A stretch of 64,000 nucleotides of DNA from Liolophura sinensis (GCF_032854445.1 NC_088301.1:53743187-53807186), one strand, 5' to 3'; shown: positions 1 to 12,548, numbered from the stretch's first letter. Translations and numbers: made by a program. Notes: generated by a model not told the origin, from the letters alone.

Positions 1-1116
1 CACCTGTCTTGAAGATTCTTTGATTGTATACACAGGTAGTTTACTGCAGAAACCATAAAGCTCATTTTGTCACAAATTCTCACTCCATATGTTGCTGTTC
101 TGCCAGCAAGACTAAGAGCAGAAGGTTTGAGAAAAGATGAGTTTTACATTTTATGCAGGTATACTAACTGTATATTCCACCATGCCTTGCAGTGCACATT
201 TATTCCCCATTTATGTAAAATTTAATACCCCAAGTTTAAAGGACAAATTTGTATTTTCTAATAATTTTTGCAAAATTCTTACACTGGGCTTTCTCTGTAT
301 TTTTTGTGCTGTTTTTTCAAAGTAAAATAATATATTTAGATCGAAACAACTGCCAAATTTATTACATATACATGTATATTTTATTAAAGAAAAGAAGATT
401 TATGTTAAGGGGAAAAATAGTGCATTTAGGGTATGTACAGACCTTGAATATTGGTTGGATTGTCCAAGGCATGGTTGTGACCCCCCCAAGTGATTTGAAA
501 CGCCACATTTCTTGAAGGTTGGGATTCATAGTAGGAAAACTGAAATTGCATTTGAAATATTCATGTAATTAATAAATAATCAAAAAATGATGCACAAAGG
601 AAAAATAGTTTTTGAAAATGTAAACCTTTCCAAAAACAAAAAAAATAATTCAATACGCTGATGAATAAAGCAGAATTTTAAAACTTAAGCACAAAAAGTT
701 AAGATTTCAGGTTGTAATAACGGTGTATAGGAACAAAATCAAACAATGACCTCTAGAAGAATCTTTTGATATGAGCAATAACTGCATTCCCCCCCCCCCC
801 AAAAAAAAATTGCACATGTAACACTTCTTATATATAGCCATTCATATATGTATGCACACAGTAGGATATTTAAGAGGATAACACACACATTTATGCTTTA
901 TGCAGTCTTTTCTCCAGAACTGGATGAGTAACAAAGCTCACGCATGGTGAATACCACGGTGAAAAGGTCTAATGTGGTTGTCTCCCTTTATCTGCACCAT
1001 TTGGTGGGTATGATTATTCTGGCTAGTAAAGACTGCACATGTATACCCTCATTCAAATCTGTGATGTCAGGCTTCAAGTTTGGTTGAGATTTGCTGTCTA
1101 TACAGTTTATACATAC
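1..1116 (-). other. Plexin intron after exon g (partial)
   Basis: This is sequence downstream of the GTATGT donor of exon g, continuing past the left edge. It includes a C12/A9 tract at 789-809. I looked for the next exon (end of IPT2 and PSI3) on the minus strand and found no convincing one. Confidence 0.7.
789..809. repeat. Poly-C/poly-A tract (C12 A9)
   Basis: An uninterrupted C12 run is followed directly by A9 in the intron after exon g. Confidence 0.95.
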
Positions 1117-1218
1117 CTCAACTGCTCCACACTCTATGTCTCCGTTATTCCTAATTACTGCAGCCACTTGACGGCCACCATCCATATTGAAGAAGCACTT
1201 CAAGTCTCCCTGGAATGG
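1117..1218 (-). CDS. PLXNB: Plexin exon g: central IPT2
   Basis: This 102-nt exon encodes residues 237-270 and is symmetric, phase 0 to phase 0. The acceptor is ...CTGTTCACAG and the donor GTATGT. It reads PFQGDLKCFFNMDGG...NNGDIECGAVE. The pair Cys244 and Cys266 corresponds to the conserved IPT2 disulfide (recalled human YECVL...VQC). The frame stays open beyond both splice sites by chance, giving a longer apparent frame at 988-1263 whose extra residues have no plexin similarity. It is the last exon I can place. The following exon (rest of IPT2 and PSI3) is not visible in positions 1-1116. Only a 213-nt intron separates it from exon f, in sharp contrast to the other introns. Confidence 0.92.
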
Positions 1219-1431
1219 CTGTGAACAGGGAGAGCAGAGTATTAAATGTATGAATTTACACATACCTTACTGCACCAAATATCACACTTTACATCCAGGT
1301 ACACTTCATATTACAAGAAGTAATATGACGAAAAATCCCTGAAGTTTTGTGAAATTGCCAGATGCTATTCTTCATTAAATTTTAATTTTTAAAGAGGCAA
1401 AGTGAAGCAGGGTTTCGACTGCAGAGTGTAC
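1219..1431 (-). other. Plexin intron f/g, 213 bp
   Basis: This short phase-0 intron has a GTACAC donor and a CTGTTCACAG acceptor. It is the only intron under 2 kb in this part of the gene. No feature is visible within it. Confidence 0.88.
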
Positions 1432-1554
1432 CTTGAGCTTCATGGCTTTCACAGTGACTGTCTTTCTTGTGCCAGACGGAACATATATTTTGGTGGATGT
1501 CGCCTCAATGCGTGGACAGTTGGCTGGACCTGGGTTGTCACTGTTTCCAAGGTT
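1432..1554 (-). CDS. PLXNB: Plexin exon f: PSI2 to IPT2 linker and start of IPT2
   Basis: This 123-nt exon encodes residues 196-236 and is symmetric (phase 0 at both ends). The acceptor is TTTCAG. The donor is AAG|GTACAC, a poor match to the animal consensus after +2. The first 12 residues (NLGNSDNPGPAN) form a short linker after PSI2. Cys208 then closes PSI2, and PRIEATSTKIYVPSGTRKTVTVKAMKLK opens IPT2. Recalled plexins read CP-x-I/L...-I-x-(V/I)-P-x-G...-(I/V)-T-(L/V)-x-A-x-N-L here. Vertebrate plexin-B1 carries a long low-complexity insertion at this linker, which is absent here. Being symmetric, the exon could be skipped without a frameshift, but that would delete the last PSI2 cysteine. 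Confidence 0.94.
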
Positions 1555-3584
1555 CTGAAAATAATTTTAAAAAATGATAAAGCCTTAGTAAAAAAAAAAA
1601 GGCACTCCAAAGACTTTAGTAATCAACAATGATAAATGGAACATATGATAAGTAAAAAAGTATTATATAATTCTACCTAATCTACAGTCTCCTGGTTGCT
1701 ATTACGTATTTCAGTCAAGCACTATTAAACAACCAATTCATAACCACCCACACAACTTCATATACCACACTAAAAAGAACAGGACATATTTGAATTAAGA
1801 GTATTAGCGCTTGAACATAAATGAGGAAAGTTTTCTTGATTGCATTAATTACATCTCCAGTTTTAGCAGATCAAATTCTAATTACATCAAGGCTGCGAAA
1901 AAAAAAAAAAATAAATAAATAAACAGCCTATGACAGTCTCTAGAGTTCAGAAAACAAAATGTTTCCTTCTCCATGTCTGAATGATGAAAGTTCTTTTAAC
2001 AGTGTACATCCCATGTTTAATGATTAGTCGACAGAGAAATTTACTTGCTTATCTATCATCATTATTTCTCTTAAAATATTTGATTCATAGCCAAAATTAA
2101 TCCAAAAGTCAGTCAGTATAATATCACTTTTGTATCTCTTGCCTATCACTACTTTCTAGATTAAACCGACATAAAAGCAATATTACCAACAGCCCCAGTC
2201 ATGGACAAGGTCAAAAACACTTATATCAGCCTTGTGCAAGTTTTGAATGTAGATGAGAACACACACATTCATCACCAGATATGACAGAAAGCCAAAACCA
2301 ATAGGATGAACACTGTCAAAATCAACGGATAAATAGGAATTACTTCAATGCTAAAAGATACATTTGTTATTCTTTTTTTATCCTAACTTTTTTCTAGGCA
2401 AATAACTATTTCAGTTGTGGATTTTATTATTCATCTTCCCGTCAAAGAGCTGGCCAAGCTTTTCATGTGAAAATCAATAAAACAGAACAGCCTTACCACT
2501 CGCTTCACACAAACAGAAAATTTTTCAAGGCTAAACAAACACTGACGACAACATGTCAAAGTAAACATTAGATGCAGAATTCTAACCTGGACTGACATTG
2601 ATAGCTGTGACAGGTAAAAAGCTTGCAGAGATCTTATTATTCTGGCTAAACTGCCTGGTCCAAATGGAAGATCAGATAACATGGAAATCTTGTTTGGCTA
2701 CTGATTGTATCAAAGTGAATTTATGACGGACGTTGATAAATCCGCCACATCAAAACTATTGAATAAGAATCTAATAAAGAACAATAGTCAGTCTTCTCAT
2801 TATCCAATCAAACTTTTCAATCAATCGCCAATAAAATGTCTCTTAGTCATATATTCTACAATCTATGACTGCTAACCTAATAACTGAGACCTAGTAACAC
2901 TTAAACAAATTTGCTGGAATTCCAACTGACCTAAGGTTCGACAGAATTCCACAAACACGTGCTCTCCTAATCAAATAAGTGTAGAAAATATGAAATAAAT
3001 ATGACTGGAAATAGGCAGCTGACTTAAACCAGAAACTTCTTCCACATAATAATTACTAGATGACCTGTTAGCCAGAGAATGTAGTTGGGGCGTAGTCTTA
3101 CAGTAGTAATCTGAATGGTCATCAGAAACCCTTCTTAAAACAAAGCATTTCTAGCAAAAATGAAGAAAAAATATGCAGAGCTGATGGAGCTTGTTCCTCC
3201 AAATGATGTGAATGTTGATATACTTGTGGAATTAACACTGAATTTTTGTTTCACCGCTGAACCAGAAGGCTTCTGGTGTGCACAATGTTGGGAGATCAGA
3301 TCAGAAACAATCCAGATGAAAAAAAAGACAGTAAGTTAGGTCAATATGATGAGCCATGAACCAAGTTGCTCGAGGTATTCCACAATATCTTATCCAATTA
3401 AACTCAGGAAATGAGCAAATGTGCATGGACGGAAGGTAATGAAAATTCCACTTTTGGAGCACCCACCAAAAACCTGAACATTTCTTTAGTAGCAGTGGTA
3501 TCACTTGTCATCTGGACACACTTTTAATGATGACCCTTTTGTCCAAAGAAAGCAGCTTTGACTACTCACACTTTGACCAGTTAC
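1555..3584 (-). other. Plexin intron e/f, 2,030 bp
   Basis: This phase-0 intron is bounded by GTAACT and TTTCAG. It holds an A14 tract followed by TAAA repeats (1898-1922) and otherwise unremarkable AT-rich sequence. Confidence 0.88.
1898..1922. repeat. A14 followed by TAAA repeats
   Basis: An A-rich tract with TAAATAAATAAA lies at its right end, in intron e/f. It could be the tail of an old retroposon, but no body was recognised. Confidence 0.85.
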
Positions 3585-3681
3585 CAGCTCATCTCCAACG
3601 CAGTTCTCCGAGTACTGTGTACACATGTGATTCTGGACACACCATGTACATGGGAAGTTACTCTGGGTGCAATTTGTGCAG
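3585..3681 (-). CDS. PLXNB: Plexin exon e: PSI2 cysteine knot
   Basis: This 97-nt exon gives the last base of codon 163 (CA|C, His) and residues 164-195. The acceptor is ...TTTTTTTTGTAG. The donor is GTAACT, weaker than most others in the gene. It holds the core of the second PSI domain, with Cys at 164, 167, 174, 177, 183 and 190 in the order C-x2-C-x6-C-x-W-C-x5-C-x6-C. This matches recalled plexin PSI2 domains (CxxC...C.WC...CT...C). With Cys158 from exon d and Cys208 from exon f the domain has eight cysteines. N166-C-T is a formal N-glycosylation sequon, although its middle residue is a structural cysteine. The exon ends in phase 0. Confidence 0.95.
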
Positions 3682-5075
3682 CTACAAAAAAAATCACAAG
3701 ATTGTCAGTTAAAAAAACAAAACCCAAACCTCCAAACCACATCCTCAAACATTTTAATTTTGCATGATACTTATTTTCTCTCTATGATCCTCCAATGTTT
3801 CTGTGATGTTATCAGTCATAAAAGAAATGAAAAATAAATCCAAACCTAACACTTGAGTCTAAATGAACCACACTAAAATATCATGGGGATGTCATAAAAT
3901 GTAAGTCCACTTTTTTTCCTAATATTAAGAAATATTAAGTATACTAAAAACAATAACAGGAGGTTTCTGCAATATGATATCTAAGCCACATTCTACTGTA
4001 TTCTTAAAGTGAATCATCTATCAAAATGACAAATGTCATACATTTTAAAATCTTTTAAAACCTGCAATATTTTATATATCCTTCAAACCCTAGGGCTCTG
4101 TTATATCACGATTTTTCCAGCAGCATATATTAAGATACAAAGACAGGACAACCTTGAGTGTCTTGATTTTCAGGTTCTCTTGAAAACTGAACAAGTTAAC
4201 TCTGATACGATACAAAAATCATTGACCAGAATAAATGAACCTTTGCACTACAGATTTAATGTTACTTATGTCAACAAAGCCTGGGGTAATCACTTGCCAA
4301 AGCATTGTGTGAATAAAGTACATGTATGACAGCCACCAGATACAACACAAATGTCCCATGGACTGTATGATCACCTGCTATAATATGACAAAATGAAAAC
4401 AGACAGAGAGAGAAAAAATGTTACAGATAAGATAAAATAGAGGAATACAGAAATAATTATCAGCCAGCAGTGACTTTTAAATATCACTGTAATTATCAGG
4501 AACAAAGATCTTGGAAGAAAGCATTTCCTTTTGCAGGTTAAATACACATACCTGGCTTTAATGGCTTAAAAATATCTTGCCAACAGGGCCCAGATGTTCA
4601 AAACTGTTTTAAGACTTAATACTACTTTCACCTAAATCTTCAATTTTGCACTTAGACAGTGTAATACAACATTAAATATGAACTGAATCTGCTGCTTTTA
4701 TACTCGGATTCTGAACAATCCATTGGCAGCTGAATACAGCTAAAACCTTCAACAAAATATGACATAATATTATTAGCTAATACACTTTTGAACTAATGGG
4801 CCCAAGTGTCTAATCATAGTAAATTAAAAGTGATTTAAAAAATATCAATTTTCAATACATCTCTTTATATCAAACTTTCAGCAAATTTACTTACTACGTC
4901 TTTACACATTCTAAAAACAAAACTGACAGAAATATGATGGCGAGCAGCAGATTTTAAGAATTTAAACCCTTCCCCAGAAGTAAGCTACAAAAGCGCATGT
5001 TCTACATTCTCTACTGCCTCTCCATGGAGTGATTGCCTCAACTTTATAAATACAGCAAAGGATGTGGAGTGGGGT

Positions 5076-5091
5076 GTCTGTCTGTCTGTCT
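5076..5091. repeat. (GTCT)4 microsatellite
   Basis: Four perfect GTCT units lie in intron d/e. Confidence 0.9.
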
Positions 5092-6302
5092 CAGCCTAGA
5101 ATAGCTCCCTATCTTTGTACAGGCCAAGCCAGTCCTTAGGCATGTAAACCTCTTAAAAACTGAGCCAGAATGTTTGTCAACTTTCTAACATGGCTCAAAT
5201 GTGTCAAAATGCACATGTTTTCAACTTGTCAAAAACAGCCTTCCATTTCCTTCTAATTAAAAATACCTCTTGTAATTTTTTTTCTTCAAGCTTTTCTGTT
5301 CGTTTTATTTTCCAAATTTATAATAAAATGGGGCACAGTCCTTCAACTTTCCCATGCTCTCAGTGTCACCCTTATCAAGCAGTACCGCAGACAACTTAAT
5401 GCAGGAGCTAACATAGGCAAACACAAACGCATTACCCAAGTTTGATGCTCACCAAAAGCCATTATCCAACTATTAGCAAATCTGCGGCCACATCAGTGGG
5501 AGGCTTGGAGCTCAGAGGCGATGGCCATGTTAATTTATTAAAACTCTGCCCATAAAATTATAACTGCTCGAGGCTCGAATAACTGGTTTCTATTCCAAAC
5601 CCTAGACCTTTCTGGCTGCCACTTCTGGCTGTCAATCAACTGTGCATTAACTGTGAATTTGTCAAAAAAAGTTCATATTTTGAAAGTGAGTCACCATGAA
5701 AGTAACCAGATAGGGCAGTCTGGGACTGGCATTAGGTTTACCTAAGACTGGAGACTGAACAGTCTGTATTAAAAATAAAACCACACACCCTCACAACAGC
5801 TATAGACTCACAAACAACATGAACATTCTGGATGAAGGTCTACACAACCTCAAATACACCAGGCTGTAAACCATCAAGGAAACAAATTGTTAACCAGTAA
5901 AATCTGCAACATTATAACTTTAGAAAGTGAAAAATTTGTGCAAAGTCTGGTTTTGTTTTATGTTTTATGTATGTTTTTCCTCTTTTTTTTCTGACTCTTT
6001 CTGCTCATGCTAACAAGTTTTCCGATTTCCATTATACATTCCGATCCCCTTGTGTGGTCCATGGGCTGACTATCACCTATGAGCAAACTGAGATATCAGC
6101 CAGTCTACAGGAGACAATAATTTAGGATAATGAGCATAAAGAAAATGACTCCCGCTGTGACAATTAGTCATATTAAGTGAGGACTATGAAACACAAAAAA
6201 TGAAGCAATTTATCATCAAACCCTTCCGGCTACCCCAAAGAAATAAAGTGTGAGGACAAAATTCCACACCTGATTCTCACACACATTAACACCCCTTGCC
6301 CT

Positions 6303-6315
6303 CCCCCCCCCCCCC
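6303..6315. repeat. Poly-C run (C13)
   Basis: Thirteen consecutive C are followed shortly by an A-rich stretch, as at 789-809. Confidence 0.95.
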
Positions 6316-8176
6316 AACAAAAAAAAGGGCGTTGAATTATAAATCTGTGGGTAAAATATAAACTGGCAAAATGGCGGTCCTCTGTGAAGCCTATCAATGG
6401 ACTGTTCATCTATGTTAATGGCTGAGATACAGTCTGCTATCACATGAAAGACAGATGGGTAATGGGAGATGAGAGAAAAGGGCAAACACCGCAAAAGGGA
6501 GTACTGGGGTGGGAGAGTGGGATGTATGGCTGGGAAACAGGGTGTAGCCTGAGACATATTTTATGTCTTTATTATCAAGCCCAGCCTATCATTACTGTAA
6601 CAGCTTATACCAGAGTGGCCAAGCTTAGGGTCTATATCTGGGGGCTAATAGCCTTATCATATAGGGTTACAGTGTAAGGCTGATGGGATCTGCATCCACT
6701 GACCTAGCATTTTACCATCGCCCAGGTCTTATTGCTCGCTCCCGTTGAGGTTTGATACACAGACTTATGGACTTTCCATATGACAGCCATGGGACCAAAC
6801 AGCCATAAACATCAGCCACTGGCCCCATCACTGCACTCTAACTAGACCTCATCAGCCAATTAGGTGCCAGTATCAGGCATCAATGTCCCACTACTACCTG
6901 TTCCACTTTTACAGAAAATGCCATGGAAATGATTTCAATGGCTTATGCAGTTGTTTATCTTGTAATCAAAATTCTTATGGTACATTTATCATTGCGATCA
7001 GGTTCCAAAATTGCAACCAATCTCTTGAGAGACACTAAAACTTGTCCACCAGAATGTTTTCTCAAATGACCTTAAATATAACAAAATCTGACAGGTCTAC
7101 TTTTTCCAAAACTTGTCAAAAAGCTGTCACAGGGAATATGAAAAACAAAACCAAAACCCACAAAAGCCTGCACATTCTTACAGCAAGAATTCCCCCTCCC
7201 ATCTCCTCAAAATTGCACTCTTGAAATATGGTGAATCTTTGAAAGCTTCAGGATCAGTTGTTTCTTAAATTAATCATCTGTCACATACAGCTTCAGTCGT
7301 CATGGCAATTGTAAGAAAAAGTTTAAAAGCCAATAATTCCATCTCATTTCCAGGATTTATTACATGCTCTTTGCTTTTTAAGACCTTGTACTGGTTCTCC
7401 ACAGAATTAAACTTCACTCGACAACATGTATCAAATTTATTAGCAGGAAAAAGTATGCGTTCATTTTAGGAGGAAACTGAGACCTGGAGCAAGGAAAAAC
7501 ATTTCATGATTTCCAAGATGAAATCAGAGATTACAAATTTTTAGTATCCCAGCTGACATGTCATGTCAAGTCATCCATGCCAAAAAGAAACTTTTAATCT
7601 TCTCAAAAGATTTTGATAGTGTCACAACTCATGGAGAAATTGTTGTTTATGACTAAGAGGAGTTTAAACTGACTATTGATACATACATAAAAACACACTC
7701 CTATACTACACATGCTGTGATTCATCCAGATTAAGAAACATCTGAACAGTAGTTTAGAAACAAAGATGAAGATATTGTGAAGCAAGCAGCTTCTAAATAT
7801 GCTTTGGTAACATCCCCCCTTGTCTTCTCTAATTTTAAATTAATATAAATACATAATTAAAGTGTAAACATGGTTGATAATAGTGAAATCATCTTAAGAA
7901 ACACAATATTACATTTCTCAGACAGAACCACTCTAGTTTAATATGTTGGTCTGTAGCTTGACTCAACAATATGTCAAAATCCACAGCACGAAAATCATGT
8001 CAAAATGCTGTGAGATTATGGTTGGTGAGCATCAAGGAGTCCAGGCCCTATCAGCAAGTCATTCAAATAAAGACGTCACCTTAAAAGGCCCTCCTTCACC
8101 AGGTTTTCCAGGAGCGGGGGTGGTGAGAAGGAGTAGAATGCCTGTATCCAGCTGTCATTACAGAGGTGAGAGTGTT

Positions 8177-8204
8177 GGGTGGGGTGGGGTGGGGGGGGGG
8201 GGGG
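8177..8204. repeat. G-rich tract ending in G14
   Basis: GGGT and GGGGT units lead into G14 at 8191-8204. The tract has G-quadruplex potential on the plus strand. Confidence 0.93.
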
Positions 8205-8979
8205 ATTAGAGCAAATCTAGAGCAATTAGAGCAAAGTGTAATGCTTCCACTGTGACTACCCCTACTCTCACACTATATCCTGGCGATTCAATAAAAAAAC
8301 TATGACACATCAAGTAAGGCAGTGGTCACTCAAGCTTATGATTGCTTAACCACACTACCACACCTTGGGAATAATTAGTAGAGCTGACAAGACATGCAGC
8401 TTGTTTGCCTTGACAGCATACCACTGGAACAGAGTTGCATAATGCTTTGGTGCCAGCCCAGATGTAAAAGACAATCAAAATGCTCATTTATCATTTTTAC
8501 TGCAGGCATTAAAATGAAATAAATCATAAATTTCACTTTAGAAATGATCAAAATTTCTGCGCAAAAGTACAATCAAGCATGCTAGAAAAATTAATCTGAG
8601 ACCTTTTCACAAGTTGGAGTTCAAATCAATTAATTTTTTACCAAGTTACATCAAATTTCTATAATTAAATTATTTTGAAACCTTTTTCTGATTGCTTTAA
8701 AAAAGACTTCAATTTTATTGCACAAGTTTTTATTTGACTCCTTCACTAAATTAACTTCCTTGATTTTTACTAAATTTTGATAAAGAAGAAATCTTATGCT
8801 TTTTATTTTTGCACTGGGTCAAACAGAATAGTTCATGGCTCTGCCACATTTGGATGACTTTTCTTCCTAAAATAACCTGATCTGACAAGAAATGTGTCAA
8901 CAATAGAATTTCATTAGGCTCTAGGTCTAACTGGCCAGGAAGTGTGGAGTAAATAACCCTAATAGTGCATCTGTCAACT

Positions 8980-10320
8980 AGACGCTGATGGTTTCCATGT
9001 ATGTCACAAACTCTTCGGGTTCCATGAAAAGTGAGTTCAGGAAGATCCCTCAGTGTGTCATCCCCTGCAGGTAGCTTCTCTAAAAGGCGACATTCGTCTT
9101 TATTCGCTAATATCGTTTCCTGCGTTGACTGGGCACTTGAGCGCCACAGCCAAACAATCAATAGTAATTGATGCCACGTATGTCCATTGGAACAGCCAAG
9201 CTCAGGCAAGCAGCCACTGAAAACACTTACAAAACACAGACTTAAGGGGAGCAAATATCTTTTTATCCCATCAAAATAAGCTCTTAATCAAATCGATGTT
9301 GGTACGGCGCCAGGCTAGCCTGTTAACGATGGGCTGGTATAGAGGGTAGATTTAGACGATGCGCTCATCCTGCCGCCCCCAGGTCTCAAGACTCGCCAGC
9401 TTCATTTCCTATACATTCTTGGTGTGTCCACAGTGTCTGCCTCAGCATCACTTAACACTCACACCACCATATTAGTCCTGTATTGGTTTTGTATTAGCGA
9501 AAGCGTAAAACACTTCCGCTAATACCACTATCGATACAGTCAATCACGCCAACCTCGCCATGAAAGAGCCTTCTAGGATGGTTGCCTTTTCAAGAGCTAG
9601 AGACTAGTGGCACTATACACTGATAACTCGGACGGATCTGTTCTATCATTACAATTGTCATGTTTAACTCTAGACAAAGTGTTTTTGACCCACCCAAACT
9701 ATGTAAACTGTGTGGGACATGAAAATTTTATAATTTACAGTGCAATAATGGCTTTTTTCATGTCAACTGTGACTGCTCTTTCGTCACACTATTCTAGTAC
9801 ATTTGAAAATTTTAAACAAAAACATGCTGGCTGGCAAAGTGTATTTGTTCTGCTTGGAGCACAGCATGAACTGTGCATGAAATTTTTGATTACAAGTGAG
9901 GGAAATGAATGGCAAAGACAAGTGCATGACCAAAACAAGGCTCGACACTTGGTTGTTATGGTTCTGAAGACATTGGACCACCACAGACAGGACAATGGCT
10001 AACCAGGATAACGAATTATCCAGAAAACGGAAGGTTGGGGAGCAAACAGCCGATAAAAGCCGAGATGTGAGAGGACATTGTTGTTAATGAGAGGATTCCA
10101 CAGGAATCCCAGCAGCCTATTGATGTTCAATGGATGGCCATGACTGAAAGCTGTGTAAGGGAACGTGAAAAACGGGAGATTCCGACAAGGCTTCATCAGC
10201 ACACATGTGGAGGACCTCTGAGAGTACGCGTGTGTTTCAGCTATCCTCCCATAATGCTTAGCACCAGGGCACATTTAGTCACAGCGTCACCTAAATCGGG
10301 CTATCATTAAGATCACATCC
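8980..10320. other. CpG-retaining patch with divergent open frames, unidentified
   Basis: Hand counting gives about 14 CpG in 9290-9570 and about 11 in 9989-10300, several-fold more than in typical intron stretches here. A stop-free frame of 167 codons runs leftward (8751-9254, minus strand) and one of 131 codons runs rightward (9607-10002, plus strand), but the former has no ATG until near its end and the latter none before 9748. The minus frame contains a plausible acceptor (GTGTTTTCAG near 9220). I recognise no protein in either. Possible explanations are a nested bidirectional promoter with short exons, an internal plexin promoter, or a young transposon fragment that has not yet lost its CpGs. 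Confidence 0.35.
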
Positions 10321-11560
10321 AATTCCTGGCTCCTATCCATCACACTTGAGGAGTTTTTGTTCCAAACTGGAGCGAGTTGAGTCAACAGCAAACACAATTC
10401 AATATTTGTGAAATATTCCATGCAGGACTTTCATTAGGCATGGTGCATACTATAAGGACCTTGTTGGGAGAAGGGTCTGATTGCATCACCATGCCAACAC
10501 AATGCTACATACTCTCAACAGCGGACAAAATGTCATCACATGAGTTCACAAAAACCATAACAACGAGGGGATTCTCAGGCTACAAATCTTATCAAATGAA
10601 GCGCAAACACTATAATATCATGTTGATAAAAATGCAAACTAAATTTTGTTAGCCAGAATTCTCACAAATTGGTGCTGATTACATTTGGAGTAGCTCTTTG
10701 GAAAGTTTGGCAGCACCGAGTGCATAAATTCTACTTAATTGGATGGTTATTAGTGATCAAATTAGCCCCTAAAGCAAATAGGAATAAAACACATTCCCTG
10801 GCAAAACTGGTAAATAAAGGGAATAAGATCAAAGGGCAGACTGCTCATCATGCTCTTTCCAGCTCCAAGACTAATGTCGTCAGAACAGTTGCCCATTATT
10901 TTAAACGTTTTACGTATCACAAAACCATTCAGCCTGGATTTTTTTCACATAATGTTATAGAAGATTTATCAACAGCCATCCTGATTGCTTCCCTATTTTC
11001 TAAGATCATGACTTGATCTCAAAATATTGAGCACCTTGCATTGATGAAGTGGTTGAAAGTGACTTCGACATAATACTCTGAAAATGGTTCTGTTTTCCAG
11101 CACTATTACTCAAAATAGTCAGAAACATTCAATGTAGTTGAAGTAATCTGGGCAAATTGTGAACATATCAAAAATATAATGTATTTTACACAGATCTGGC
11201 TTGTAATGAACGGCAAAGAACATCAGAATAATACAGCAGAATAGTACATGTAAAGTTGTATGTAGAAGACCTTAGCATAAACATACAATGTGGCAACCCT
11301 CTCCACCTGTCAAGTCTATATCACAGGCTTTAACCTTGAAAGTCTGGCTACTTCACAATCATAGCAGATTAGGTACAGACTGTATGTATAGCATGAATTC
11401 CGGAAACTAAGGTGTGTGTGACTCTGCCATTATCAAGCTGTCGCATTATGCCGGCTGGTTAAATCTGGCCCACTGGGTATTTGTGAAAGACTTATATCCA
11501 GACATATGGCCAGTCCTTGTCAGCCCTCAGAGACTGGTCCAGATGGTAAAAGCTTTCGAA

Positions 11561-11587
11561 GGGGGTGGTGGTGGGGTGGGGGGTGGG
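11561..11587 (+). repeat. G-quadruplex-type G-rich block
   Basis: G runs lie at 11561-11565, 11573-11576, 11578-11583 and 11585-11587, separated by 7, 1 and 1 nt. They satisfy the usual four-run motif. Confidence 0.75.
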
Positions 11588-12316
11588 TGTGTCTGTCACA
11601 CTCTGTGGGTTATGTCTGGTCTGGTTCCCTCAGTGCCCACTTATGTTGACAGGAGTCTCGAACAACAGTCATGTGACTGTTTTCCCAAGACACCCAAGAC
11701 CTAGTATAGCCATCAACCTTCTGGCTTTCATAGTTCAAGGTGGGAACTCCTTAATTAAACTGCTTAGTTTCAAAGAGCATAGGTTATGTGTAATATTGCA
11801 CTTTCCTGCAATTGTGAAGCGGCTGCTACTGTCTTATTTCAGCAGTCTCTGTTTCATGCAGACCACAACTGACATTTCCGGAAGGATTCCCTCAAAACTC
11901 TGACTAAACACCATGGTAATTGCTCTTTCGGATCTTGTCAGCCTCTAAAGCAGCGCTCCCAGCCATCTGTTGATTGATATCCCCTTGGATATTAGAGGAA
12001 GGCTACTAGTTACCTTTCACTGTTCTCAACAATACACAGTAAATCTCACTAAATCATCCAGACACAATTTGTTTGGTGGGGAGAGTGGGAAACAACAGTC
12101 AGAAAAATGAGCAACTAACAACAAATGTTTTCTGAATTTTAATAGTGCGTAGACTTTATGGCCAGTAAGAATCTTTGTTGTTTCTTGAAAGTCGCTAAAG
12201 ACCATAAAGGTTTTGGTACTAAAAGGCTAACAGGGATAGTGTCTCTCTACAGCAATCCTGTATCCAGTTTGGGAAAAGACTAATAGTTCAGAAATCGTGC
12301 TGCAGCTGAGTCAAAT

Positions 12317-12333
12317 AAAAAAAAAAAAAAAAA
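12317..12333. repeat. A17 tract
   Basis: A pure adenine run lies about 230 bp left of the SINE. No second retroposon body was recognised next to it. Confidence 0.9.
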
Positions 12334-12548
12334 TCTCACAGCCTGCATGCAACCATTCAGAACTCTCCCCCATTCCCCTGCCATTCTCTATTCACCACTG
12401 GAACCTGAATGTATCATCTTAGGGAGAATGGATGTGGGTGGGGAGGGGGTTATTGCTGTTTGTCAATGTCCCTCAAGTTGACAAACAGCAAGATCTTGTT
12501 ATGCCACAAGCGAAGAATAGGCAATGGTGACCGATCAGTCAGAGATGT

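Noticed and set aside
1-120. Minus-strand open stretch with possible TTTCTGCAG acceptor and donor at the left edge, considered as the next plexin exon
   Set aside because: The phase-0 reading has a stop, and the open reading lacks the cysteines expected at the end of IPT2 or in PSI3.
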